A stretch of 64,000 nt of DNA from Antedon mediterranea (lineage: Eukaryota > Echinodermata > Crinoidea > Comatulida > Antedonidae): NCBI RefSeq assembly GCF_964355755.1, contig NC_092671.1:33809304-33873303 (forward strand), in the 5' to 3' direction. A program made the position numbers and the translations under genes. The number at the start of each line of letters is the position of its first letter. The first letter of the stretch is position 1. Below the pieces are notes generated by a model that was not told the origin of the DNA, did not search any database, and saw nothing but the letters and a program-made list of their open reading frames with translations. Below are positions 1 to 12,900 of the stretch, piece by piece.

Positions 1-513
1 ACACATTAATATAATATAAACGATACCGGTATGGAACCACATATTAAGTTTATAAAGTGATAATGAATTTAAATACACACTATAATCAATCTTAAGCATA
101 AACTTTACCTCAGTTAACACAAAACACTAACATTCAATGTTTCAATGCAATATCCTTGCTATTAATCACTCGTTATTAATATGTTATGTTATTTCAGTTC
201 ATGACAGAGTTTATTTATATACTGTGTTTTACTTATCATCTTTTTCTATTTGATTTTAGACGATCAAAGTCTGTTTTAAGTCATACATTGGTGTAGGCTA
301 ATACTTAAAGAACATTTTACAGTAACATGTTTGTCTACAGTAATGTCTGTTAATGAATTTTTAAATAACTTGTCCTCCGAAAATATTTCTTTTGATCATG
401 CTTTCAATTCAATTCAACTCAAAATAACATTTATTTACTTCCTTTTAAAATTAAAAAGACACAGCATTGTTTGTCATCAGTTGAAGATGTATTCCGTATG
501 TTTATGGGAACAT

Positions 514-700
514 AGACATATAATCTCAACCAGATGTTTCTATATTAAATCATCTGTACATAATTTTTTTTTTGCATTTAGTATTACAATAGTATCATTG
601 TTATTGTTATATTATACTTTTATTTCTTATTACATAGGGTATGCCGTACAATACAGGTATATAAACAGAAACAACTAATAGTTATAACTGTTTTTTTTTA
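514..700. repeat. Dispersed repeat, shared with 26459-26640
   Basis: The stretch from TCTCAACCAGATGTTT to the TATAAACAGAAACAACTAAT block recurs almost unchanged at 26459-26640. The ORF over it is not supported as coding. No feature was recognised at 1-513. Confidence 0.6.
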
Positions 701-773
701 TTTCTGTGTTGCCATCATATATATGTATTTTGTACCTACGTTTTCGTCTGTCTGCCTGTCTTGTATTTATCTT

Positions 774-1045
774 GAACTAGACTGGATTACATAGTGATAA
801 CCCATAACCCATTATCTTAAACACCCATTACCAGATGTGAAATACTTATTGTGTTTCCGCATAGAGATAATCTTTGAAGAATATTTGTGGTTTGTGGGGA
901 AACTAATTCCCATATAGCAACGTTTCATTTTTTAGATGGAGTTTTTCACTTACACAACGTTTATTTTCTGTTTTATAACTTTTTATATTTGCATATTTTT
1001 CCGTGGAAACACAGTTACCGTAACATTGTTTCTTGTTTATTTATA
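774..1045. repeat. Dispersed ~275-bp repeat, shared with 34521-34796
   Basis: Begins ACTAGACTGGATTACATAGT and runs to the TTTCTTGTTT end with only a few differences from 34521-34796. There are no obvious TIRs and no ORF. Confidence 0.7.
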
Positions 1046-3020
1046 GCGAGTTGACAAATGACATGCGACAGCCCATCGTCAAATCCCTTAAGTTTTGTTA
1101 CGTCGTTGTGTTGCGTCTCTAGTGAGAACCAAATATTATGCAAAATAACTAAACATTTTGTACTAAAAACAGCTACATGCTTTATTTATTTGCAATTGTC
1201 AGTATTATATATATATAATAATTGCAATTGCATATATATGTATTCGAATATCAGCAATTAATAGAGTGTTTATACTTTTAAATGTATACGGTAGTTTAAG
1301 TGTTTAATTATGTTTATATTGTTTATAAAATGAGGATAATATACTTACTAAAATGTATACTGTGGTTATCTCTCGAAGTTTTTCCATGCGTTGATAATAT
1401 TCGATTATGTAAATATTTCTACGGATAATTAACCGTACTGTTTACTATACTTTTTTCTCCTCGATATATTTTCTGATTTATTTTGTTTCACGTTTTTATG
1501 CATTAGGATTACCAATAGTAAATTAATAATTTAATCACTGTCTATCAGATAGATGGCAATCTCCTGACACTGCTATTTTGTGAATTAGTCCAGCTGGGTA
1601 ATACCCCACTAATCTCGAATGATAAACTGCGTTCGGTCGGGAAAAGTGTGTACTCTGGACCTAAATTATATTCCTTATCCGAGAAGACTTGTTCCACCAC
1701 CAGAACCCATGACGCATGACGATATTCGGCCATTTACCAGAGAATTCTTCTCTGTTTACCACTTTTATCACCTACCTTTACACCTGTCATTTTATATAAT
1801 CTTATAATCAATTTGAGCCAAAGTACTTTCTTGTGCATAGTGAAATGACCACAACGCTCTGGTCCATATTTACTGCGATACCTTAGATGCAGTGGAAGAC
1901 ACAGTTAGTATAATTCGTATCAAACATTTGACTCCACCGGTCTCTTGCACAAACCACTATATTATTTCCTTCCTACCCCAGGGTAAAGACGCTTTAATTC
2001 ACATTTTAAAACGTCTGTAAGTTACCGAAGTTGGTTCTTGAAAAATATCTTTTGTAGCGGATTTATCTTTAGTCAAAATCGTAAAGTTATCGCTAACAAT
2101 GTTAACCCTCTTACTCATTTAAGGCCATGGAAAAGCGGTGCAGAGTCTATCTATAAAAAACCTACCCATTTTGAGATTTCAATACAAAACGATCAAAACA
2201 CTTTAAAATATTAAATGCTTGTTCAAAATATAAAAAGTATGTATTTTGCAATTATTTAAGTCGTTTCCATTGAAAATCTTTTTTTGTTCACTAAAAATAG
2301 ATATTCGTCAAAGCGCTTTTGTAAACAAACCGCTAACCCAAATGACGTCATGTTTGGTACCTATATCTGTTCAAAAGTAATAATTTATGTCAGCTACAAT
2401 AATTGTTAACAACCTCTTTACCTTTTTAAAAATAAATGTAGCCAGTGGAAATTGGTATGGTGTTAGGTTGCTAACATTTCTACCAAGATAAAAACACGCT
2501 CCTTGATTACAAACAGCAAGGCTTCCACTGTAGTTTGAACTTCTCAACATTTTGTGAATATTTGAGAATTTAATCGTTATTTTCTTCATTTATTTAAAGA
2601 AAAAAAGATACAATATAATATTATGTACCGCATAGTGTAAATATTTTCAAGTTATTGAGTAAATGGCGACTTTTGTCAGCAGACACGTTGATTGGGAAGG
2701 CTACGGTAGGCCCAGCTAATCGGCGTCGCTATTTCATTGTTAATTTTCTAAAGATAAAAAAAATCCACATTTATTTCTTAAGTTAAGTTATTTTCTTATT
2801 TTTAGTGCATGCATCATAGTAAATGTAAATCATGTTACACAGTAATCAAATTCACTTTGTATTATGGACGGCGTTCTCTACCAGAGATTGATGTTCGGAG
2901 TCACAACGTGCTATTACTTGACTGGCATTTGAAATGAACAACCGTGCTTTGAACAGTTCATAATTTATGCCATATGATCTTTTATCGCGTGTTTTATAAC
3001 GAAGACTTATACAAAGGCAT
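1046..3020. other. No recognised gene
   Basis: AT-rich sequence with short ORFs on both strands that lack homology I can recognise. No repeat family of the window was detected here. Confidence 0.4.
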
Positions 3021-3024
3021 CATT

Positions 3025-3123
3025 GCTACATTCACACCATATTACAGCACGTTAAACAAAGGAAAATCATAACAACAACTGAACGTCTTCCATTCCGTGA
3101 AACGGAACAAGTGTGAATGTAGC
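3025..3123. repeat. Small inverted-repeat unit (MITE-like, 99 bp)
   Basis: GCTACATTCACAC at 3025-3037 is exactly inverted as GTGTGAATGTAGC at 3111-3123. A short hairpin around TTCCGTGAAACGGAA lies inside. No target duplication was evident. From 3124 to 3861 nothing further was recognised. Confidence 0.4.
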
Positions 3124-3958
3124 TTTATAAACATGTATATGCCTATAAAATGTTCTTTGATGCAATAATAATCAGTATAAGAAAATCTTAACTAATGATG
3201 ATGGAATTGCGAGTACAGCATATGAAAATAAAGATATATATACTGTAGCTACAGAAGCATTTTAATTGTCAATTAATATAACACTATTAATAAACAACAA
3301 CAAGCATGATTATGTTATTATTTCTAGTTGGTTTGGCAACAAATGACTATTAAAATTAAATTACATTTAAAAAACATTGGTTGAATCTACAAAAATGAAC
3401 GCTCGGAAAGTTACACCACTATAAAACCGCTATATATCGAAAACAAAATGTATATGCTTAAACCATTGTTTTCTTTAGAATTTTAAATGACAAAAATGTA
3501 ATAGGAATTTAAAAGAATTATTGTACTCTGATACCAGTGTTATAGCCAGGGATGTGCATAACTGCATAGAACGAATACAGAGAGACACAATTATTATTAC
3601 TATTAACTACAGTATCTTTTGAGTTTATTATTCAGTTTCTTTTGTAATATTTATTATATTGTATCATATGTATACTATAATGTGAGTGGAAAACAATAAA
3701 GTAAATCAAACAAAATAAATGACAAAATGTTAATGTAAACAATGCGCTTATCGTCAATTGTTTACCTAAAGATAAAGAGATTTATCTACGAATGATTCAA
3801 TGTAAGTCAACTCCTTAGTAACCATCTAAAAATACAAGTGAAACATCAATTAATTGATTGATACAAAGAGTAGAAAAGAGAAAAGATTGGTTTGGTTAAG
3901 TTTATAATTCAGTGTAATAACTACTATTAACATAGGCCTAACTGTTGGTTATAATCAC

Positions 3959-3985
3959 CTTCTTGCTTACTGCTTATGTCATGAT
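3959..3985 (-). CDS. Gene A micro-exon, HDISSKQE module (27 nt), last copy seen
   Basis: Same 27-nt exon in the diverged unit. It ends in phase 1 with a GTGATT donor, so at least one more exon is needed downstream. None with cysteines and a stop could be recognised between 1 and 3950. Confidence 0.45.
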
Positions 3986-6900
3986 CTGAAATAAAATAAT
4001 TAGAGTATCAACAACGTATTCAGTAATTTGTGAGCAGATCTTGGTCCTCCAATCCCGCTAACCACCAATCGTTCCCAGTAAAACACAAACATTGACATAC
4101 ATAAACGTAAAACAGTATAGTTTTTAGATTACTTATTATTATTCTATATAATATAAACATTTTCTAGTTGGCCTGTTGGCTTCTGATTAAAAAATAAATT
4201 GATATCAATCAATTTACCTCAGACTCTGTAATTTATATCAACAAAAAGTATGGAAGTCAATGAGTTTTTGGTTGATTTTTTTTGTTTATTTTGTTTTTAT
4301 TTTTTTATGGACGTGATTAAATTATTGAAATTGCGAAATGGTATATTCTTTTAAATTTTTGTTAATCTTCATTTTCATGTTTTTGGGGAACAATACATCT
4401 TTAACCTTAGAACATAAGCACAGCAAAATGGCAGTTTTTGTCTTGAGTAAGTCCCACTTATAAATTGTCCGGTCTATCTCTACTAACCTTCATCTCGACG
4501 AATTCTGCTGCGATGCTCTGAAATGTAATAAAATAAGAATATCTAATAATTACTTTGGTGAAATATAATAGTCATGGGAGATGAATATAAGAGGATGACC
4601 TAGTGTTGTAATTTTAGAAATTAACAATAATTTAAACACATCGTAAAATCTATGAGAATAATTATGATTAATACAGTTATGAACAAAAATATATAGCTGA
4701 TAAGTATTGGTATCTTTAAGTGACATTAGATTAAATTCCTTACAAAAGGACCCATATTAGCTTTAAAAGAAGATTTTAAATTACTAGTGGGTGTACCCGA
4801 ATGGTCCTCGAAAACATGACCAACGCCTCTGGAAATTGAAGCCCGGGTGACACCTATGCATATGACTGATGAGTAATTGGTACTAATCATAAGAATATAA
4901 GATGCAAATAATATAATTGTAAAGAACAGTATGGTTAAGAACCATCACATCCTTAGGGTTATGTAAAATCAGAACTTCATAGGAAGTATGTTCAGCAAAA
5001 CGCTATTATGTAAATGGTTTTTAACTCAATGCAGGGCCCCAATGGAAATCAGTTTTTAACTGTTTGGGCTAACCCTGAGTAAACAAAGTAATAATAATAA
5101 TATTATATTATTATATTATCTGAAAAGTTACACACAAGAGGAAGCCGTTAATAGGGGTCATCAATCACTGAAACAGTCTCTAGCGTGACCGTGCCAAGAG
5201 ATTAAAAGCATAGTATATCAAAAAAGTGGGTGACAGTGAGCGGGGCTTTAACATTTGTATCACAATATATCATGACAAAAGCATCTTCTTAATTTTTTAA
5301 TAACAAACTGATCAAATAACAACTTCCGTAGCCTACTTATATATCGGTCGTAGTAGACACCATTTATAATTATAAATAGAGCAAGCAACAGAAATAATCG
5401 ATAATATAAACAGTAAATATGTTTCCCTGGTAGGCCTACCAGGGCTCCTATAGTAACATTTAATCGCACCTAAATTTCATTAAATGGTTAATAAATAGCA
5501 TAAATAATTAGTTCAATTAGCCTCCTATAGTAACATTGAATCGCACCTAAATTTGATAAAATGATTATTAAAAGCATAAATATTTAGTAAAATTAAAATT
5601 ACTAAAACAAATTGTATTTCACGTAAAGTAAATGCCTTTAATCAATATAATTGATTAGTTGAATATCTAAAAAAAATTAAATTGCAGTAGGCCTAGTTCA
5701 CGATACGTTGAACCACTAAAATATTTGTATTTAATATTGAATGTCGCCACCAACGGCCATTTGCCGGAAGTGACGGACCCGGAAGCAAGTTGAACAACAG
5801 CGCGAGTGTGTAAAAGTAACCCTGTGATATCCACAAATTTCGATAGGTAACGCGAAATGTTGTCGTTGTAAAAGAAAACAATGGAACAATAGCGTAGTAC
5901 TGAAAACTAATGTTATCAAATCTACGTTTCGCGGTACATCTGAGATAGATAAGGTAGGTATCCAAGGCGGAGATTTATACCGAAGTGTTTCCATTGTGCT
6001 CGCCTATGTCAGAAATAACCATAATTAGGTTATATGCATGATATGCATATAACCTCTTGATTCTGTCAGAATCTTTATTTATTTATTTATTTATTTATTT
6101 ATTCTTTCCTTAGCACTATTTGTCCGTCAATTATCTTGATATCAGTTTCATGTAACTAAGTCAATTTTTCAGAGTATATTCCTTATGGCCAGGAATCGAT
6201 GTGGTTATGTTTTCACGGTGCGCAATCAAACATTACGTGGTCTACGCGCGATTTAATGAAATCACGTTTGTAATCATAACTTCACAAGCATGAATCATTT
6301 TTAAACAAAATTTGGTACTCATAAATTTCAGGTTATATTTCATCATATGGCAATACAATTACGTGCGTAGCGCATATAACGCATGCGTACGCGCACTTAA
6401 AATGTTCAAAATTGTCAGAATTTATTTTCGATGAAATTAGAGTACGTTTCAGGCAATTTTAAGCGTTTAAAAAATTACCATGAGTGCGCAGATTTTTGCA
6501 CGCGCACTGCGCGTCAAACGTTAATGCGCACTTTTTTTGTCCGATTACTGTTGTATAACCTTTCTTTAATAATATCATCAAATTTTATTCACTTTTCAAC
6601 GCCAAACAGCGTTATACGAGCACGTCTAAAGTGACAGGCTACGCACGTGTAAGTTAACAAAATGGTGAAAATATGCTAAATTTTAAAATTAATATATATC
6701 GTTAGAATGCTCGGGAACACCTATTTTTTATTTCATTTTCTTGAAGTGTATGTATCATATGTATGATTTATTATGAAATTAGGAGAAAAAAAGTTGATTA
6801 AGTCATCATTAATGGCATATTAAATTTAAAAAAATTAATTATGACAATCAATCAAATTATAACATTTTCTTAGGCCGAAATAACAAACTTAACATTAACT

Positions 6901-9900
6901 TTCTTCCTTCAAAAGTTCATATATTAAAGTTAAAAGTATGTAGTTTGACAGTGCATCATTTGTTTACATTTTAAAGATGTCATCATAGTAAAAAATTATA
7001 ATTCATTTCGGTATGTAATAATCTATTTGCATCAAAGTGGTTACTGCATAGTAAATACTCGGAGGAATGTTTCTACAACTTTTAGTCAGTTGTGTATGGC
7101 TCGATGGTCTGTGCTCGTGTCTATGGCATTCAAGGTACCGAGATCGAGTCTCACCTTGGGAAACGAAATAAGATTTTTTTTTATTATCCGTATTGTTTGT
7201 TCAAATTTATTTCTTAGTGTATAGATTATACACATGATTTATAATGAAATCTAGATAAAAATTAACTTATGTCTTTATTATTATGTAACAACAAATGTGG
7301 TTTATGACATTATACGCATATGGATCTTTGATCGGATTGTGATACCGGCTATGGTGTTCGCGTTAGCAAGGTCCTATCATATATTATAAATAATTAAAGA
7401 TTCTGAGAAAATCAATCAATCAATATATCTTTTAAAAATCAATTATCTTTATTTAAAAATCAATGCATATAACCTATAATTCGTCATAGTGACGAATTAA
7501 ATCTAGTTTATATATAGATACGTATGATTCTTTATTGAAGCAATGTTAATTTAGTGAGATTTGATTGAAAAGTATTACCCCAGACTACATTAGAATGTGA
7601 AAAATAAGGAAGAACAAGATAATTATTTAAAATACGAAGAATAATAATTTACAGGAACTAAACGTTTAATTCTGTTGATTATTCCTTTAGATATTTTAGT
7701 CACCAAATCATTGATATTGCATTTCCAAGTTAACTGAACATCAATGAAAACACCGAGAAATGTTGTTTGTTCTACACTTTGAATGTCATCATTGTTAAGG
7801 ACAATTTTAAAATTATCTACATCATCAGCCTTTTTCTTCTTATTACTAAAATAATAGAATATAATTACATTTCTTTGAATTTAATGTAATATGTTATTAA
7901 TATAATGTAATTGGTTGTTATAATGTAATTGGGTGTTAATAATGTAATTGATTTTCAATAACGATCGAAAGTTAAATGTTTAAACAATGTTATTAACTTT
8001 AATTATTTAATTATCTATTTCAAAACAATATATTAGAAAGAAATTTCATTTATGTTGGTTATGATATTATTATACAATTCAATTAGAATCACAAAGAAGA
8101 TCTAGAAGTCTGCAGAGAGCAGACGAACATTTCAATGAACGTAAATTTTAGTGTTGTGATCGAAATTTAAATGTTATGACAAAGAGTAGAAAAGAGAAAA
8201 GATTGGTTTGGTTAAGTTCATAACTCTGTGTAATAACTACTATCAACATAACTGTTGGTTATAATCACCTTCTTGCTTACTGCTTATGTCATGATCTGAA
8301 ATAAAACAATTAGAGTATCAAAAACGTATACAGTAATTTGTGAGCAGATCTTGGTCCTCCAATTCCGCTAACCACCAATCGTTCCAAGTAAAACACAAAC
8401 ATTGACATACATAAACGTAAAACAATATAGTATTTAGATTACATATTATTATTCTATATAATATAAACATTTTGTAGTTGGCCTGTTGGCCTCTGATTTA
8501 AAAATAAATTGATATCAATCATAGGGCTGGAACAAGAATTATAGATGAATACAAAGGTATATTTACTCACCTGCCATTTGCCCAAAAACAATTTATAAGA
8601 ATAAAATAAAACATTACTATAAACAGTTACTACTAATGTGCTCATCACAACACATACCTTCTTGAATGTTGTGTTATACACCTATTCTAAAAGTAGCCGT
8701 TAAAAAACAAGGCCAACAGCCATTAAGTCGCGTGCTACAATGCATAGTGATACCGGACCGACAGACAAACAGACCGACAGACAGACAGACCGACAGACAG
8801 ACGGACCGACCGACATAGTGAACTATACTGACCGAAATTACTGAACATGTTTAAAAATGTTGAAATGTTTAAAAACATTTATATTTTTTTAATTTACACG
8901 TGCGTAGCGTGTCACTTTTGACGTGCTCGTATAACGTAATTTCGAGTTGAAAAGTAAGTCAAGAAAACAGAAATCGGGCAAAAAGAGTGCGCAATAACAT
9001 TTAACGCGCAGTGCGCGCGCAAAAATCTGCGCACTCATGGCAATTTTGTAAGCGCTTAAAATTGCCTGAAACGTACTCTTATTTCATCGAAAATAAATTT
9101 TGAAAATTTTAAGCGCGCGTACGCATGCGTTACATGCGCTACGCACGTAATTGTATTGCCATATGATGATTTATGCCCTGAAATTTATGAGTACCAAATT
9201 TTATTTAATTGTGAATTCATGGTTGTTAAGATATGATTACAAACGTGATTTCGTTAAATCGTACGTAGACCGCGTAATTTTTTATTGCGCACCGTGAAAA
9301 CATAACCACATCGATTCCTGGCCATAAGGAATATTCTGTGAAAAATTGACTTAGCTAGATTAAACTGATATCAAGATAAGGTCATAAAGCGATAAAACGC
9401 ATAGTGATACCGGACCGACAGACAGACAGACAGACAGACCGACAGACAGACCGACAGACAGACCGACCGACCGACATAGTGAACTATAGAGTCGCTTCCA
9501 CGCGACTAAAAACAAGGACAAATCACGTGTCTTTCTAAACTAGCAATTCAATCAATCAATTCTAACAAAAAAATCCAGAAATATAATGAGATAATAGTAA
9601 TCATTAAATGGAGTTTGTCGATTTGTTCCTAAAATATTATTTACCTCAAAATCTGTAATTTATATCAACAAAAAGTATAGAAGTCAATGAGTTTTTGGTT
9701 TATTTTTTTGTTTATTTTGTTTTCTTTTATTATGAACGTAATTAAATGATTGAAACTGCGAAATGGTATATTCTTTTTTTTTTATTAATCTTCATTTTCA
9801 TGTTTTTTGGGGGACAATTCATCTTTACCTTAGAACATAAGAACAGCAAAATGTCTGTTTTTGTCTTGAGTAAGTCCCATTTTATGTAGAAAAATTCTGG

Positions 9901-12900
9901 TCGGTAAACTTTTAAATTGTCTGGTCTATCTCTACTAACCTTCATCTCGACGAATTCTGCTTCCACGCTCTGAAATGTAATAAAATAATAATATCTGATA
10001 GTTACTTTGGTGAAATATAGTGTTTTGGGAGATGACTATAAGAGGATGACCTAGTGTTGTAATTATAGAAATTAACAATAATTTAAACATACCGTAAAAT
10101 CTATGAGGATAATTATGATTAATACAGTTATTAACAAAAATATATAGCTGATAAGTATTGATATCTTTAAGGGACATAAGATTAAGTTCCTTACAGAAGG
10201 ACCCGTATTAGCTTTAAAAGAAGATTTTGAAATTATACGTATGATTCTTTATTGAAGCAATGTTAATTTAGTGACATTTTGATTGAAAAGCATTACCCCA
10301 GACTACATTAGAATGTGAAAAATAAGGAAGAACAAGAGAATTATATAAAGTACGAAGAATAATAATTTACAGGAACTAAATATTTAATTCTGTTGATTAT
10401 TCCTTTAGATATTTTAGTCACCAAATCATTGATATTGTATTTCCAAGTTAACTGATCATCATGAAAACACCGAGACATTTTGTTTGTTCTACTCTTTGGA
10501 TGTCATCATTGTTAAGTACAATTTTAAAATTATCTACATCATCAGCCTTATTCTTCTTATTACTAAATATAATATAATTACATTACTTTGAATTTAATGA
10601 TAATCTATTTATAGCCTTAAACCATTCACAAATATAATGTAATTGGTTATTAATATTATGTAATTGGTTGTTATAATGCAATTGGGTGTTAAATGTAATT
10701 GATTTTCAATAACGATCGAAAGTTAAATGTTTAAACAATGTTGTTAACTTTAATTATTTAATTATCTATTTCAAAACAATATATTAGAAAGAAATTTCAT
10801 TTCTGTTGGTTTTGATATTATTATACAATTCAATTAGAATCACACAGAAGATCTAGAAGTCTGCAGAGAGCAGACAAACATTTCAATGAACGTACATTTT
10901 AGTGTTGTGATCGTAATTTAAATGTTATGACAAAGAGTAGAAAAGAGAAAAGATTGGTTTGGTTAAGTTTATAACTCTATGTAATAACTACTATCAACAT
11001 AACTGTTGGTTATAATCACCTTCTTGCTTACTGCTTATGTCATGATCTGAAATAAAACAATTAGAGTATCAACAACGTATACAGTAATTTGTGAGCAGAT
11101 CTTGGTCCTCCAATCCCGCTAACCACAAATCGTTCCAAGTAAAACACAAACATTGACAAACATAAACCTAAAATAGTATAGTTTTTAGATTACATATTAT
11201 TATTCTATATAATATAAACATTTTCTAGTTGGCCTGTTGGTTTCTGATTAAAAAATAAATTGATATCAATCATATGGCCGGAACACGAATTATAGATGAA
11301 TACAAAAGTATATTTACTCACCTGCCATTTGCCCAAAAACAATTTAAGAATAAAATAAAATATTATTAAAAACACTTATTCATCACAACACATACCTTCT
11401 TGAATGTTGTGTTATACACCTATTCTAAAAGTAGCCGTTAAAAAAAACAAGGACAAATCCCGTGTCTTTCTAAACTAGCGATTCAATCAATCAATTCTCC
11501 AAAAAAATTCCAGAAATATAATGAGATAATAGTAATCATTGTTCCTAAAATATTATTTACCTCAAAATCTGTAATTTATATCAACAAAAAGTATGGAAGT
11601 CAATGAGTTTTTGGTTGATTTTTTTTGTTTATTTTGTTTTTTTTTATTATGGACGTAATTAAATTATTGAAACTGCGAAATGGTATATTCTTTTTTTTGT
11701 ATTAATCTTCATTTTCATGTTTTTTGGGGGACAATTCATCTTTACCTTAGAACATAAGAACAGCAAAATGTCTGTTTTTGTCTTGAGTAAGTCCCATTTT
11801 ATGTAGAAAAATTCTAGTCGGTAAACTTATAAATTGTCTGGTCTATCTCTACTAACCTTCATCTCGACGAATTCTGCTGCCACGCTCTGAAATGTAATAA
11901 AATAATAATATCTGATAGTTACTTTGGTGAAATATAGTGTTTTGGGAGATGACTATAAGAGGATGACCTAGTGTTGTAATTATAGAAATTAACATTAATT
12001 TAAACATACCGTAAAATCTATGAGGATAATTATGATTAATACAGTTATTAACAAAAATATATAGCTGATAAGTATTGATATCTTTAAGTGACATAAGATT
12101 AAGTTCCTTACAGAAGGACCCGTATTAGCTTTAAAAGAAGATTTTGAAATTATACGTATGATTCTTTATTGAAGCAATGTTAATTTAGTGACATTTGATT
12201 GAAAAGCATTACCCCAGACTACATTAGAATGTGAAAAATAAGGAAGAACAAGAGAATTATATAAAGTACGAAGAATAATAATTTACAGGAACTAAAAGTT
12301 TAATTCTGTTGATTATTCCTTTAGATATTTTAGTCACCAAATCATTGATATTGTATTTTCAAGTTAACTGATCATCATGAAAACACCGAGACATTTTGTT
12401 TGTTCTACTCTTTGGATGTCATCATTGTTAAGTACAATTTTAAAATTATCTACATCATCAGTCTTCTTCTTCTTATTACTAAATATAATATAATTACATT
12501 ACCTTGAATTTAATGATAATCTATTTATAGCCTTAAACCATTCACAAATATAATGTAATTGGTTATTAATATTATGTAATTGGTTGTTATAATGTAATTG
12601 GGTGTTAATAATGTAGTTGATTTTCAATACCTATTGAAAGTTAAATGTTGTTTAAACAATGTTATTTACTTTAATTATTTAATTATCTATTTCAAAACAA
12701 TATATTTGAAAGAAATTTCATTTCTGTTGGTTATGATATTATTATAAAATTCAATTAGAATCACACAGAAGATCTAGAAGTCTGCAGAGAGCAGACGAAC
12801 AGTTCAATGAACGTACATTTTAGTGTTGTGATCGAAATTTAAATGTTATGACAAAGAGTAGAAAAGAGAAAAGATTGGTTTGGTTAAGTTTATAACTCTG

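Larger units (their letters stand above)
3862..4800. repeat. Diverged, shortened copy of the 1.92-kb unit
   Basis: Shares the AAAGAGTAGAAAAGAG start, the two micro-exons and the AATGGTATATTCTTTT stretch with the array at 7.5-13.5 kb. The exons are only 529 bp apart instead of about 840. This looks like an older duplication with internal loss. Confidence 0.75.

Noticed and set aside
1619-1807. 62-residue plus-strand ORF (VPPPEPMTHDDIRPF)
   Set aside because: No family recognised, an overlapping ORF on the other strand, and no splice or promoter context.
2371-2589. Minus-strand ORF with two cysteines, as a possible terminal exon of gene A
   Set aside because: The only nearby acceptor puts the cysteines out of frame and the pattern does not match the gene B terminal exon.
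5693-5994. Two overlapping minus-strand ORFs of 87 and 90 residues
   Set aside because: Different frames, no recognisable domain, and located over a CpG-richer possible promoter; likely chance.
8454-8681. Conserved donor-like sites CAG/GTGAGT and AAG/GTATGT in each tandem unit
   Set aside because: Strong donors recur in three copies, but the possible exons change length between copies (29 and 28 nt) and hit stops in phase 1. They were not called as exons.
9935-12094. Two 80-residue minus-strand ORFs ending ISERGSRIRRDEG
   Set aside because: Only the last ten residues are exon sequence; the rest reads the upstream intron, conserved because the unit is duplicated.
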